NCBI GenBank assembly: GCA_022340265.1
Contig: JAJDOH010000048.1
Span: 1 to 35,816 of the forward strand
Source of the DNA: Deltaproteobacteria bacterium
Lineage (GTDB): Bacteria; Desulfobacterota; DSM-4660; Desulfatiglandales; Desulfatiglandaceae
Length of the DNA stretch: 35,816 nucleotides
Reading direction: 5' to 3'
The position numbers and the translations under genes are program-made. Below the pieces are notes generated by a model. That model saw nothing but the letters and a program-made list of their open reading frames with translations, was not told the origin of the DNA and did no database searches. Shown in pieces: positions 28,935 to 35,816 of the stretch (position 1 is its first letter; every line of letters starts with the position of its first letter).

Positions 28935-29429
28935 ATGGAAAGCGCCTATGTCGGTATCGGATCGAATATCGGTGACAAAATCGATAACTGCAGGAGCGCT
29001 ATTGCCCGCATGGGACGGTTGAAGGGATGTTCGGTAAAATTGCAGTCCCCTTTTTACCGTACTGAGCCGGTGGGGGTTGAAGGGCAGGATTATTTCTTGA
29101 ACGGTGTGGTCTGCCTGGACACGGATTTATCAGCCGCGACCCTGCTCAATCACCTGCTGAATATTGAAACGGAAATGGGCCGGGTGAGACGGAAAAAATG
29201 GGATGCAAGGGTGATCGATCTGGATATCTTGCTGTTTGGTTCTCAAATCATTGAAAAACCGGATCTGATGATTCCCCATCCATTGATGCATACAAGGCGT
29301 TTTGTCTTGACACCCCTGGTGCGGATCGCACCCGGCCTGATTCATCCGATTTTGTGCAAGTCCGTGCGGGAATTGGAAGAAGCCCTTCCTCTAAAGGGTC
29401 AGGCAGTGGAAATTTATGAGAGGTCCTGA
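28935..29429 (+). CDS. folK: HPPK, 6-hydroxymethyl-dihydropterin pyrophosphokinase
   Basis: A 164-residue enzyme transferring pyrophosphate from ATP to hydroxymethyl-dihydropterin in folate synthesis. Family blocks are YVGIGSNIGDK at the N-terminus, SPFYRTEPVG, QDYFLNGVV, ARVIDLDILLFG (metal-binding Asp-Leu-Asp) and IPHPLMHTRRFVLTPL. It is a monofunctional form of usual size. It lies 23 bases after dapL, and its stop is directly followed by the ATG of the next small gene. Confidence 0.95.
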   Translation: MESAYVGIGSNIGDKIDNCRSAIARMGRLKGCSVKLQSPFYRTEPVGVEGQDYFLNGVVCLDTDLSAATLLNHLLNIETEMGRVRRKKWDARVIDLDILLFGSQIIEKPDLMIPHPLMHTRRFVLTPLVRIAPGLIHPILCKSVRELEEALPLKGQAVEIYERS

Positions 29430-29675
29430 ATGCTGAAACTGCTCTTTTTTGGGGTTCTGGCCTATTTTGCCTTCCGTTTTGTTCAGAAGGCCCGTTTATC
29501 CGGCCGCCGGGAACATGGGCATCCGAAATCAGGGTCTGTGGATGAGATGGTGCAGGACCCCAATTGTCTCACATATATTTCAAAAGTGAATGCCATCAAA
29601 AAAAATGTCGGCGGTGAAACACATTTTTTCTGCAGCCAGGCTTGCGCAGAAAAGTTTCAGAACAAAAAAATGTAG
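29430..29675 (+). CDS. Small membrane-anchored YHS/TRASH-like protein
   Basis: An 81-residue protein with one N-terminal membrane segment (residues 2-18), a short basic linker, and a C-terminal mini-domain VDEMVQDPNCLTYISKV with VGGETHFFCSQACAEKF. Pro-Asn-Cys followed by FCSQAC is the pattern of YHS/TRASH-type metal-binding modules (normally DPVCG and FCSxxC). In this copy the first site reads DPNCLT. A metal-sensing or metal-handling role is inference. It starts directly after the folK stop with GAGAGG upstream, so it is co-translated with folK. Homologues of this form are, as I recall, often annotated PP0621-like or hypothetical. Confidence 0.75.
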   Translation: MLKLLFFGVLAYFAFRFVQKARLSGRREHGHPKSGSVDEMVQDPNCLTYISKVNAIKKNVGGETHFFCSQACAEKFQNKKM

Positions 29676-29683
29676 TTTTATGA

Positions 29684-29689
29684 TATAAT
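29684..29689 (+). promoter_or_regulatory. Extended -10 promoter before the transaldolase gene
   Basis: A perfect TATAAT at 29684-29689 with TGA just before it (extended -10). No -35 is recognisable, as usual for extended -10 promoters. The transcript would begin near 29696 with a small AAGCG/CGCTT hairpin (29697-29715) in an 80-base leader. Confidence 0.5.
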
Positions 29690-29776
29690 GACTTTTAAGC
29701 GATAGATAAACGCTTGTGCTTAACCTTAAATTTTGAAGGTGGTGTTTTATATCTGATAAACGTCGAGGGGATGTCC

Positions 29777-30418
29777 ATGAAATTTTTTATTGATACCGCA
29801 AATGTGGATGAAATTAAAAAAGCAAATGATCTGGGGATGGTTGATGGTGTAACAACCAATCCCAGCCTGGTGGCCAGGGAAGGTAAGGATTTTCGTGGAC
29901 TGATCAAAGAGATCTGCGCTATCGTAGCGGGTCCCGTCAATGCCGAAGTGGTCAGCATAGAAGCGGAAAAGATGGTTGCGGAAGCGGAGGACCTGGTGGA
30001 CATCGCCGACAATATCGTTGTCAAGGTGCCGCTCATTGAGGAAGGTCTTAAGGCCGTAAAAATTCTCGCTGAAAAAGGGATCAAAACCAACGTGACCCTC
30101 TGCTTTTCACCGGTCCAGGCATTGATGGCTGCAAAGGCGGGTGCCGCCTATATCAGCCCCTTTGTTGGAAGACTGGATGACATCAGCGCTGTGGGAATGG
30201 AACTGGTTGAACAAATTGCTGCAATTTACGAAAACTACGGTTATGAAACGGAAATCATTGTCGCCAGTGTCAGAAACCCCATTCATGTGCTGGATGCTGC
30301 TCTCATTGGAGCGGATATCGCTACGATACCGTTCAAGGTGATACAGCAATTGATCAAACACCCTTTAACCGATATCGGTTTGGAGAAATTTTTGGCGGAT
30401 TGGAAAAAACTGGGCTGA
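29777..30418 (+). CDS. tal: Transaldolase / fructose-6-phosphate aldolase-like
   Basis: A 213-residue short transaldolase (TalC/FSA subfamily). Blocks seen are [44 protein letters not shown] (Schiff-base lysine), [29 protein letters not shown] and [12 protein letters not shown]. The short form may act as transaldolase in the pentose phosphate pathway or as an F6P aldolase; the sequence does not separate these by eye. I chose ATG 29777, six bases after GAGGGG (29765-29770); ATG 29771 abuts that site. The end overlaps the next gene by 19 bases. Confidence 0.93.
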   Translation: MKFFIDTANVDEIKKANDLGMVDGVTTNPSLVAREGKDFRGLIKEICAIVAGPVNAEVVSIEAEKMVAEAEDLVDIADNIVVKVPLIEEGLKAVKILAEKGIKTNVTLCFSPVQALMAAKAGAAYISPFVGRLDDISAVGMELVEQIAAIYENYGYETEIIVASVRNPIHVLDAALIGADIATIPFKVIQQLIKHPLTDIGLEKFLADWKKLG

Positions 30419-31008
30419 AATATAACATCTGGAGAAAAAGCCTTTTCGGGATAACCGTTCTGGCGAGCCTTTTCCTGTTTGGGCAGGGGCCGGTTTCGGC
30501 GGAAATTTATCGTTACGTGGACAGGAAAGGGGTCTGGCATTTTACCAACCGCAAGACAGACACCCGCTATCGGCTTTTTATCCGTTCCGGAAACAGAACA
30601 GTAAAGGAATACCTGGTGGAATATCACGGTATTGTCAAACGGGCCTCTGATCAATTTGGCGTTGATATCCATTTTATCAAAGCAATTATCAGAGCTGAAT
30701 CCGGTTTTGATCAGGAAGCCGTTTCGAAAAAAGGCGCCAAGGGCCTCATGCAGTTAATGCCCGGGACGGCCAGTGACATGGAAGTCATTGATCCCCTTGA
30801 TCCGGAAGAGAATATCGTTGGCGGCACCCGCTATTTCAGTTTGTTGCTGAAACGCTTCAAGAACAACAAAGCCCTGGCTCTGGCCGCCTATAACGCCGGT
30901 CCTGAAAATGTGGAAAATTATAACGGCATTCCGCCTTTTCCGGAAACCAAGGCTTTTGTTGAAAGGGTGATGCGCTATTACCGCTCGTACAAGAATGGTG
31001 GTAACTGA
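30400..31008 (+). CDS. Lytic transglycosylase, SLT family with DUF4124 segment
   Basis: A 202-residue periplasmic murein lytic transglycosylase. A signal peptide covers about residues 11-34, with a likely cut after VSA. Residues 35-52 ([17 protein letters not shown]) form a DUF4124-like motif. The SLT domain follows: [24 protein letters not shown] with catalytic Glu100, [22 protein letters not shown] and [15 protein letters not shown]. It would cut glycan strands of peptidoglycan. The start is a TTG at 30400, inside the transaldolase gene; no ATG yields a full signal peptide. The ribosome site is weak, so translational coupling is likely. Confidence 0.9.
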   Translation: MEKTGLKYNIWRKSLFGITVLASLFLFGQGPVSAEIYRYVDRKGVWHFTNRKTDTRYRLFIRSGNRTVKEYLVEYHGIVKRASDQFGVDIHFIKAIIRAESGFDQEAVSKKGAKGLMQLMPGTASDMEVIDPLDPEENIVGGTRYFSLLLKRFKNNKALALAAYNAGPENVENYNGIPPFPETKAFVERVMRYYRSYKNGGN

Positions 31009-31059
31009 GCGGCCTCGGATTTTGGTCGGGCTAAAAGGATCTGTTCGGTTATTTTCTTG

Positions 31060-31087
31060 TTGACAAATTGAGGTGTTCAACTAGAAT
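31060..31087 (+). promoter_or_regulatory. Upstream sigma70-type promoter (P1) of the tRNA unit
   Basis: TTGACA at 31060-31065, a 16-base spacer and TAGAAT at 31082-31087 (five of six). Transcription would begin near 31094, about 125 bases before the tRNA, over an inverted repeat. Confidence 0.65.
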
Positions 31088-31090
31088 ATA

Positions 31091-31162
31091 TGCGTATTTT
31101 GCAGTTAAATTTTCTGCTGTGAAATATGAAGGACAAGAGACCGACCGAACCAAAAATACGCA
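31091..31162. repeat. Inverted repeat between the two tRNA promoters
   Basis: TGCGTATTTT (31091-31100) and AAAATACGCA (31153-31162) are perfect 10-base complements, 52 bases apart, with a smaller GCAG/CTGC hairpin between. It could fold in the P1 leader or mark a small RNA; no gene is evident. Confidence 0.45.
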
Positions 31163-31182
31163 AGGTTCTGCAGTGTTTTTTG

Positions 31183-31210
31183 TTGACAAAGCAGCTTGGT
31201 TCTGTAAAAT
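31183..31210 (+). promoter_or_regulatory. Proximal promoter (P2) of the tRNA unit
   Basis: TTGACA at 31183-31188, a 16-base spacer and TAAAAT at 31205-31210 (five of six), ending 10 bases before the tRNA-Gly. This is a very close match to a strong sigma70 promoter, as expected for stable RNA. Confidence 0.8.
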
Positions 31211-31220
31211 GGCCTGATTT

Positions 31221-31296
31221 GCGGGAATAGCTCAGCTGGTAGAGCCTCACGTTGCCAACGTGATTGTCGCGGGTTCAAGTCCCGTTTCCCGCTCCA
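31221..31296 (+). tRNA. tRNA-Gly (GCC)
   Basis: A complete cloverleaf of 76 bases including an encoded CCA. The acceptor GCGGGAA pairs with TTCCCGC, the D stem is GCTC/GAGC, and the anticodon stem TCACG/CGTGA encloses the loop TTGCCAA, giving anticodon GCC. The T arm is GCGGG-TTCAAGT-CCCGT. It reads glycine GGC/GGU codons. Confidence 0.96.
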
Positions 31297-31301
31297 TAAA
31301 A

Positions 31302-31377
31302 GGCGGCATAGCCAAGTGGCTAAGGCAGCGGTCTGCAAAACCGTTATTCACCGGTTCGAATCCGGTTGCCGCCTCCA
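31302..31377 (+). tRNA. tRNA-Cys (GCA)
   Basis: A 76-base cloverleaf with encoded CCA, five bases after the tRNA-Gly. The acceptor GGCGGCA pairs with TGCCGCC. The anticodon stem GCGGT/ACCGT (one U-G-type pair) encloses CTGCAAA, giving anticodon GCA. The T arm is ACCGG-TTCGAAT-CCGGT. The two tRNAs must be processed from one transcript. Confidence 0.96.
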
Positions 31378-31390
31378 GAACAAAAAGACA

Positions 31391-31431
31391 AGGATCGTAA
31401 GTGAAAACAAAAACTTACGGTCCTTTTTTTT
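31391..31431 (+). terminator. Intrinsic terminator of the tRNA unit
   Basis: AGGATCGTAAGT (31391-31402) pairs with ACTTACGGTCCT (31413-31424) as a 12-base stem with one G-U pair and a 10-base loop, followed by eight T. A clear rho-independent terminator 13 bases after the tRNA-Cys. Confidence 0.92.
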
Positions 31432-31558
31432 CAAAAACACACCTATTTTTTCATCGCAGAATCTTTATAGGCACTCTGGAATCCCTAAAGTATGTTTTTT
31501 TGCTTGTTGGCGTAACGGTTAGATGGTGACATTCGAAAAATATTTTGACGCATTATAT

Positions 31559-32323
31559 TTATTGCTCTTTCTGCGAGTCGCCCTGATCTCTTTCCAGGAA
31601 AGGTCTGTATTCGTCCACAACAATTTTCTCCCTGCCTTTATTCGCTATGGACTGAGCGGTATGAAGGCCCACCAGCCGTGCCACCAAAAGTGCAATATAC
31701 AGCTGCCCTAGGATCGCTTCGAGGGTTGAAAATGTTTTGGCGGGACCCGAGACGGGAACAATGTCCCCATATCCCAGGGTTGTCAGTGTGACGAAACTGA
31801 AATAGGAAAGATTGTCATTCAGAAATCCATAATGGCTGACATAATCCGCGCGGGTAAGCACATGCCCTGAAACGCTGAAAGAGCCGGGGATAATGAGTTC
31901 AATAATGCCATATCCGACGGACCAAAAAAAACCAATAAGGAAATAAACACATGCGGATCCGTAAATGAGGTCCACGGTGACACTTTCCTCGGCCAGGATG
32001 TGGATGAGAATGGATGTTGCAACAAACCCGAAAAAGGCCATTCCAAATACGAAAATCAAAAGCGCCGTAAAGAGTTTTTCTTTTGCGAAACCAGACCAGC
32101 CCAGGAAAAAAATGGGTGCCACCAGGATGACACCCACAAGCAGGGTTTTGCGATTGCCGCTGACGGAATAAAGAGCTGTCAAAAGGAAGATGGTGAATAT
32201 AACGTCAAGGAAATTGAGCCCAAATTTTCCCAATTCAGTGAAAATGGGATCAATTACTGCAAGCATGAAGAGAAAAATCAATAGGGTTCGAAACTTGAAT
32301 CGAATACTCAGAAAGTGGATCAT
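31559..32323 (-). CDS. Potassium-channel-like membrane protein
   Basis: A 254-residue membrane protein with the pore signature of potassium channels: the pore helix NLSYFSFVTLTTLGYGDIVP, where TLGYGD is the selectivity filter, followed by the last helix LEAILGQLYIALLVARLVGLH. Four hydrophobic segments lie before the final pore pair (about residues 13-28, 38-54, 58-75 and 84-110), so it is a six-helix form, but I see no arginine-rich S4 voltage sensor. The C-terminal tail is short (about 30 residues) and charged, with no RCK/TrkA domain. GGAGG precedes the ATG by 5 bases. It is transcribed against the flanking genes and stands alone. Confidence 0.9.
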   Translation of the reverse strand: MIHFLSIRFKFRTLLIFLFMLAVIDPIFTELGKFGLNFLDVIFTIFLLTALYSVSGNRKTLLVGVILVAPIFFLGWSGFAKEKLFTALLIFVFGMAFFGFVATSILIHILAEESVTVDLIYGSACVYFLIGFFWSVGYGIIELIIPGSFSVSGHVLTRADYVSHYGFLNDNLSYFSFVTLTTLGYGDIVPVSGPAKTFSTLEAILGQLYIALLVARLVGLHTAQSIANKGREKIVVDEYRPFLERDQGDSQKEQ

Positions 32324-32575
32324 GAGGACCTCCAGATGCAGAACAGGACTGGGAAATAACCGATCATGAGCCCATGGGTCATAAGTGGATTTCAGGAGAT
32401 CATTTTGCCGTCCCTGCTGTCAAGGATTTGTTTGGTTTCTGAGTAGATAACCATATATGAAAAGTGTCCGAGGCGCATCCAAAGTTTGCGTTGACATATC
32501 CAACGCCTTGTTTTAATGAATACCCATACTTAACCATCATATAAAATCCTTTGAAATATTTGGGAGGAGCCTTAA
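32324..32575. other. Divergent intergenic region, channel / TolC-like gene
   Basis: About 250 bases. A perfect TTGACA at 32491-32496 with a weak TAATGA (32514-32519, 17-base spacer) or TTTAAT could serve the TolC-like gene. On the minus strand a TTGACA (complement near 32418-32423) could serve the channel, but its -10 is poor. No small gene is evident. Confidence 0.4.
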
Positions 32576-33904
32576 ATGAAGTACTCGGTATGGGTTGGGG
32601 GGGGTTGCGCTATTTGTTTGCTTTTCACCCTTTGCTTTTCAAATGGGACCCTGGCCAAAGAAAAAAAGGTCTATACGCTGGAGCAGTGTGTCAAGGAAGC
32701 TTTGGAGAACAATTGGAAGCTCAGGGCCAAAAAAGAACAGATCGATCAGGCTGAATATGTAAAAAAACAGGCACAAGCGGATTTCCTTCCCAAATTGAGC
32801 ACGACTTACGGTTACAAACGTTATGGATTTGATCAGGAAGTCTTCTTTAATGGCATTCCGGGAACTCCTTTAAAAGTGGGAACCCAGAATAATTATGAAT
32901 GGAGAGGCACTGTAACCCAGCCTATTTTCACCGGATTTGCCATTTTAAGCGCCTATCGGCTTTCAGAATTGGGTATTGACCAGAAAGAATTGGAGGTCCA
33001 GACACAGAAGCTGGATCTGGCGCTTGAGGCCAAGACGGCCTATTTCAGTATTCTGACGGCGGACATGGCGGTAGAAACAGCCCTAAAGGCGGCGGAAGCC
33101 CTGGAATCCCACGCGGAAGAGGCACGCAATTTTTACAAGGTGGGGATGATACCCATCAACGATTTACTGGAATCGCAAGTCAATGCCAGCAACGCCAAGC
33201 ACGATTTGACTTCGGCCAGAAATGAAGCCAGGCTGGCCCGGTCCAATTTCAATTCGATTTTATCAAGACCTGTCAATGCCGAGGTAGAAGTCGAAGAAAT
33301 CAGTGTGCATACTCCCGAAAAAGGGAATTTTCAGGAATATGTGGAAATTGCCTTTAAGAATCGGCCGGAAATGAAATTGATCGACGTCAATCTTCTTCAA
33401 ACTGACCAGCAGATCAGGTTAAGCAAGAGTAAATTTTATCCCGAAGTGGTATTTACGTGGGACTATATAAAACAGGGGGATACGCCGTCCGTATCCGGTG
33501 GTGAGTTTCATCAGGCCAGTAATTGGGAAGCCACCGTTGGTTTGGAATGGACAATCTGGGAGTGGGGAAAGACCTATTACGATGTAAAACAGCAGCAAAG
33601 CGTGAAAAATGAAGTTCTCAAATCCAAGATGGAGCTGGAGGAGCAGATACAACTACAGATAAAAGATGCCGTTTTGGACCTCAAGACTGCAGAAGAAAAC
33701 ATTCCCATTACTCAAAAAGCAGTGGAGCAGGGAGAAGAAAATTTGAGAGTAAGCCGGGAGCGTTTCAAAGCCCAGGTCAGCACTTCAACAGAAGTTCTGG
33801 ATGCGCAGCGGTATTTGACAAGGGCAAGGGTCAATCACTTTAGCGCGCTTTTCAGCTACCATCTGGCTCACGCCAGGCTTTTAAGAGCGACGGGCACCTA
33901 TTAA
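32576..33904 (+). CDS. TolC-family outer-membrane efflux protein
   Basis: A 442-residue outer-membrane factor. A signal peptide covers residues 1-27 with a likely cut after TLA; there is no lipobox, unlike the NodT protein of the pump operon. The mature part starts VYTLEQCVKEALENNWKLRAKKEQ, a typical OEP repeat start, and shows long helices rich in Ala, Glu and Gln, with LPKLSTTYGYKRYG and FYPEVVFTWDY strands. The C-terminal motif AQRYLTRARVNHFSALFSYHLAHARLLRATG is typical. GGGAGGAG lies 6 bases before the ATG. No adaptor or pump gene is adjacent; possible partners are type I secretion or an unlinked RND/ABC system. Confidence 0.92.
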   Translation: MKYSVWVGGGCAICLLFTLCFSNGTLAKEKKVYTLEQCVKEALENNWKLRAKKEQIDQAEYVKKQAQADFLPKLSTTYGYKRYGFDQEVFFNGIPGTPLKVGTQNNYEWRGTVTQPIFTGFAILSAYRLSELGIDQKELEVQTQKLDLALEAKTAYFSILTADMAVETALKAAEALESHAEEARNFYKVGMIPINDLLESQVNASNAKHDLTSARNEARLARSNFNSILSRPVNAEVEVEEISVHTPEKGNFQEYVEIAFKNRPEMKLIDVNLLQTDQQIRLSKSKFYPEVVFTWDYIKQGDTPSVSGGEFHQASNWEATVGLEWTIWEWGKTYYDVKQQQSVKNEVLKSKMELEEQIQLQIKDAVLDLKTAEENIPITQKAVEQGEENLRVSRERFKAQVSTSTEVLDAQRYLTRARVNHFSALFSYHLAHARLLRATGTY

Positions 33905-33905
33905 C

Positions 33906-34094
33906 GGAAAGCGTTTTTTTACAGTTTCGGCGCATCTTTCGAAACGTGAAAAGTCAAAAGGTGATCAGGCTAGAGGTGGTGATATCCTGGGCTGGGTTGA
34001 ACAGAACGGTTCTAAAAAGAGAGCGAGTGTTTATTTTGAGGTACGAAAAGCGGATAAAAAGTTGGATCCACGGGTTTGGTTAAAGGCTGATTAA
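33906..34094 (+). pseudogene. C-terminal remnant of an EnvC/M23 peptidase gene
   Basis: An open frame without a start codon that begins at the TolC-like stop and runs 62 codons to TAA at 34092-34094. It reads GKRFFTVSAHLSKREKSKGD, then GGDILGWVEQNGSKKR, SVYFEVRKADKKLDPRVWL. This matches the end of LytM/M23 domains (pattern FxTVxAHLS..KGD.V..GD.IG.V...GS....LYFEVR....LDP..WL). As in EnvC, the HLHFE-type metal His is replaced (VYFE), indicating the degenerate activator type. In many Desulfobacterota, as I recall, ftsE-ftsX-envC precedes ctpA, and ctpA indeed follows here. The upstream part of the gene is missing and replaced by the TolC-like gene. Confidence 0.75.
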
Positions 34095-34197
34095 TGAAAC
34101 TGCGGCGATTTTTTTGTTGGCTTAGCGGCCCAATTCACTTAGAATAGAATCTTCGGGAACGGTTCTTTTTCGCCCAATATCAATGTTGTGATCGGAT

Positions 34198-34203
34198 TAT
34201 AAT
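34198..34203 (+). promoter_or_regulatory. Candidate -10 element before ctpA
   Basis: A perfect TATAAT at 34198-34203 about 38 bases before the ctpA start. No good -35 is at the expected spacing (CAATAT at 34175-34180 with 17 bases), so strength is uncertain. A new promoter would be needed if the operon upstream was lost with envC. Confidence 0.4.
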
Positions 34204-34240
34204 ACTTGAGATATTGAATACAATACCAAAGGAGTTTGAA

Positions 34241-35587
34241 ATGGTTACATCAAAGCGGAAATTCTCCATAAACATCATTTTGATCGGCGTTTTTATATTG
34301 GGTCTTCTTTTTCTTAACGGAAACAGAAGTAGGGTGAAAGCCGATTCAGATGATGTGTATAAGAATATAGAAATTCTCACCGAAGTCCTCAGACAGATAG
34401 AAAAAAATTATGTTGAACCTCAGAAAGCGAAAGACCTGGTTTACAGCGCCATTAAAGGCATGGTGAGTAGTCTGGACCCCCACTCTTCTTTCATGACCAA
34501 GGAAGAATATAATGAATTGATGACGGAAACAAAAGGGAGCTTTTCAGGGATTGGCATTGAAATTACGGTAAAGGATAAAGTTTTAACGGTTGTTTCTCCC
34601 ATCGAAGGGACCCCCGCATATCTCGCAGGGATGAAGGCCGGGGACAAGATCATCAAGGTGGAAGGAGAATCCACCCTGGATATGAGCTTGATGGAGGCGG
34701 TGAAGAAAATAAGGGGACCTGAAGGGAGTACGGTCAATTTGACCGTGTTGCGTGAGGGGGTGGAAAAACCGCTGGAATTTGCCATTACGAGAGGCGTGAT
34801 ACCTCTCAAAAGTGTGCGGTACTTTTTTCTCGCCCCTGACATCGGATATGTTCGGGTATCCAATTTTCAAAGCAATACCGCTGAAGAGCTGACCCAGGCC
34901 CTGGAAACGATGGAAAAGAATGGAAAGATGAAAGGACTGGTTCTGGACATGCGGAACAATCCAGGCGGTTTGCTTTCTCAGGCTATCGATGTCTCTGAGC
35001 TTTTTCTCGATTCGGGTATCATCGTAAGCACGAAAGGAAGAACCGGTTCCCATGATATCGAAGCCAGGGCACATAAGAACAGCCGTCCCAGGACATATCC
35101 GCTGATTGTGCTGGTGAACGGCGGAAGTGCCAGCGCTGCTGAAATTGTTGCAGGGGCACTTCAGGATAACAATAGGGCACTTATCCTGGGATCGAGAACC
35201 TTTGGAAAAGGCTCCGTGCAGACTATTCTGCCGCTGTCGGATGGCTCGGGTCTTCGTTTGACAACGGCCAGGTACTATACACCCAGTGGCAAGTCGATAC
35301 AGTCAAGTGGTATCACGCCGGATGTGGAGATCAAGTTTATAGCACCGGATAAAGATGTGAAAAAGAAGATGCCGCGGTTTATCAGGGAGGAGGACCTTAG
35401 GGGGCATATGATTGGTGAGGGCGGTGAGAAAAAAGCGAAGGAAAAGAAATCGGAAACAGATGAAGAAAAGAAAGCCGGAGAGCTTCTCGAAAATGACAAC
35501 CAGGTGCGTCAGGCGCTTCAACTCTTGAAAAGCTGGGCTGTTTTTTCAAAGATAAGCCTGAAGCCCAAAAGCGCTATGGTTAAGTAA
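34241..35587 (+). CDS. ctpA: C-terminal processing peptidase, S41 family
   Basis: A 448-residue periplasmic serine protease. It has an N-terminal anchor or signal (IILIGVFILGLLFL), then a helical part, a PDZ domain at about residues 93-175 (GIGIEITVKDKVLTVV, AGMKAGDKIIKVEG) and the S41 catalytic domain. The catalytic pair is Ser298 in NGGSASAAEIVAGALQD and Lys323 in SRTFGKGSVQ, 25 residues apart as in CtpB, with Gln327. MRNNPGGLL is also typical. The tail is charged and Lys/Glu-rich (residues about 385-415). The ATG at 34241 is 6 bases after AAAGGAG; an upstream TTG adds 9 residues across that site. Usual partners are EnvC-type M23 regulators. Confidence 0.95.
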   Translation: MVTSKRKFSINIILIGVFILGLLFLNGNRSRVKADSDDVYKNIEILTEVLRQIEKNYVEPQKAKDLVYSAIKGMVSSLDPHSSFMTKEEYNELMTETKGSFSGIGIEITVKDKVLTVVSPIEGTPAYLAGMKAGDKIIKVEGESTLDMSLMEAVKKIRGPEGSTVNLTVLREGVEKPLEFAITRGVIPLKSVRYFFLAPDIGYVRVSNFQSNTAEELTQALETMEKNGKMKGLVLDMRNNPGGLLSQAIDVSELFLDSGIIVSTKGRTGSHDIEARAHKNSRPRTYPLIVLVNGGSASAAEIVAGALQDNNRALILGSRTFGKGSVQTILPLSDGSGLRLTTARYYTPSGKSIQSSGITPDVEIKFIAPDKDVKKKMPRFIREEDLRGHMIGEGGEKKAKEKKSETDEEKKAGELLENDNQVRQALQLLKSWAVFSKISLKPKSAMVK

Positions 35588-35611
35588 GTGAGGTGTATTT
35601 TAAAAGAAATC

Positions 35612-35646
35612 AGACATTTTTTGGGTTAATTAAAAATGTGTCTTTT
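35612..35646 (+). terminator. Candidate terminator after ctpA
   Basis: AGACATTTTTT and AAAAATGTGTCT can pair with a 2-base bulge around TTAATT-type loop sequence, followed by a short CTTTT. The stem is AT-rich, so efficiency is doubtful. Confidence 0.35.
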
Positions 35647-35693
35647 GAATAGGTTTTCGATACGATTTCTTTTCCATTTTCTAGAAAAAGATC

Positions 35694-35722
35694 TTGACAA
35701 AGGGTTCCTTGAAGTATATAAA
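35694..35722 (+). promoter_or_regulatory. Strong promoter near the right edge
   Basis: TTGACA at 35694-35699, a 17-base spacer and TATAAA at 35717-35722 (five of six). No open frame follows before the window end, so the transcribed gene lies outside. Confidence 0.65.
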
Positions 35723-35772
35723 AACGAATTCTTCGACGCACGAAAAAGAGTTGGACGCTTGGACAATAAAGC

Positions 35773-35801
35773 TTGACATTCATAACGGTGCGCCTTAAAG
35801 T
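35773..35801 (+). promoter_or_regulatory. Second promoter at the right edge
   Basis: TTGACA at 35773-35778, a 17-base spacer and TAAAGT at 35796-35801 (four of six). Together with the promoter 79 bases upstream it resembles the double promoter of the tRNA unit in this window. Confidence 0.55.
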
Positions 35802-35816
35802 AGATAGCTTGTTGGT

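Noticed and set aside
31105-31338. Minus-strand open frame across the tRNA genes
   Set aside because: It reads antisense through the tRNA-Gly and part of the tRNA-Cys, giving the well-known spurious RDLNPRQSRWQ-type peptide.
31302-31558. Integration site (att) at the tRNA 3' end
   Set aside because: No integrase gene, no direct repeat of the tRNA 3' end, and a normal terminator follows the tRNA-Cys. XerC at 15.3 kb belongs to the housekeeping run, not to an island.

Overview
This window looks like chromosomal DNA from a Gram-negative, probably anaerobic member of the Desulfobacterota (Desulfobacterales-like). The evidence is indirect: an LL-diaminopimelate aminotransferase route to lysine, an EF-G paralog of a type I associate with this group, the order xerC-hslVU-arg-lysA-dap, a FeS-lineage style mix of CaiB/BaiF and RND genes, and balanced base composition. 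No 16S gene or other decisive marker is present. The DNA is ordinary core chromosome: I see no insertion sequence, prophage, CRISPR array or defence island.

Region 1 (1-4.5 kb) holds mixed genes: the C-terminal part of an HD-GYP c-di-GMP phosphodiesterase, a convergent secreted serine hydrolase of the class A beta-lactamase fold, a LysM lipoprotein, a polytopic membrane protein, a DUF2752 protein and a CaiB/BaiF CoA-transferase. Region 2 (4.5-11.1 kb) is a tight four-gene efflux operon: a TetR/CecR-like repressor, an outer-membrane lipoprotein, a periplasmic adaptor and an RND pump. A perfect palindrome lies in the repressor's own promoter. Region 3 (11.1-15.0 kb, minus strand) carries an EF-G paralog, a MogA/MoaB molybdopterin enzyme and a winged-helix SAM methyltransferase.

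Region 4 (15.3-29.7 kb) is a long, nearly gap-free plus-strand run: xerC, hslV, hslU, argB, argD, argG, argH, a lipoprotein, lysA, dapF, dapA, dapB, dapL, folK and a small YHS-like protein. It joins chromosome-dimer resolution and a protease to arginine synthesis (without argF) and to the diaminopimelate/lysine branch, which takes the one-step DapL shortcut. The lipoprotein after argH appears to take its start codon and N-terminus from a palindromic GGACAGAGGACGG-type repeat inserted at the argH 3' end.

Region 5 (29.7-35.8 kb) has a transaldolase-like gene and a lytic transglycosylase; a tRNA-Gly/tRNA-Cys pair with two strong sigma70-type promoters and an intrinsic terminator; a potassium-channel-like protein; a TolC-family protein; a 62-codon remnant of an EnvC/M23 peptidase gene; and the S41 protease CtpA that normally follows envC. 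Two more good promoters sit at the right edge. The two observations I would check first are the repeat-derived N-terminus (23.08-23.21 kb) and the beheaded envC remnant (33.90-34.09 kb).
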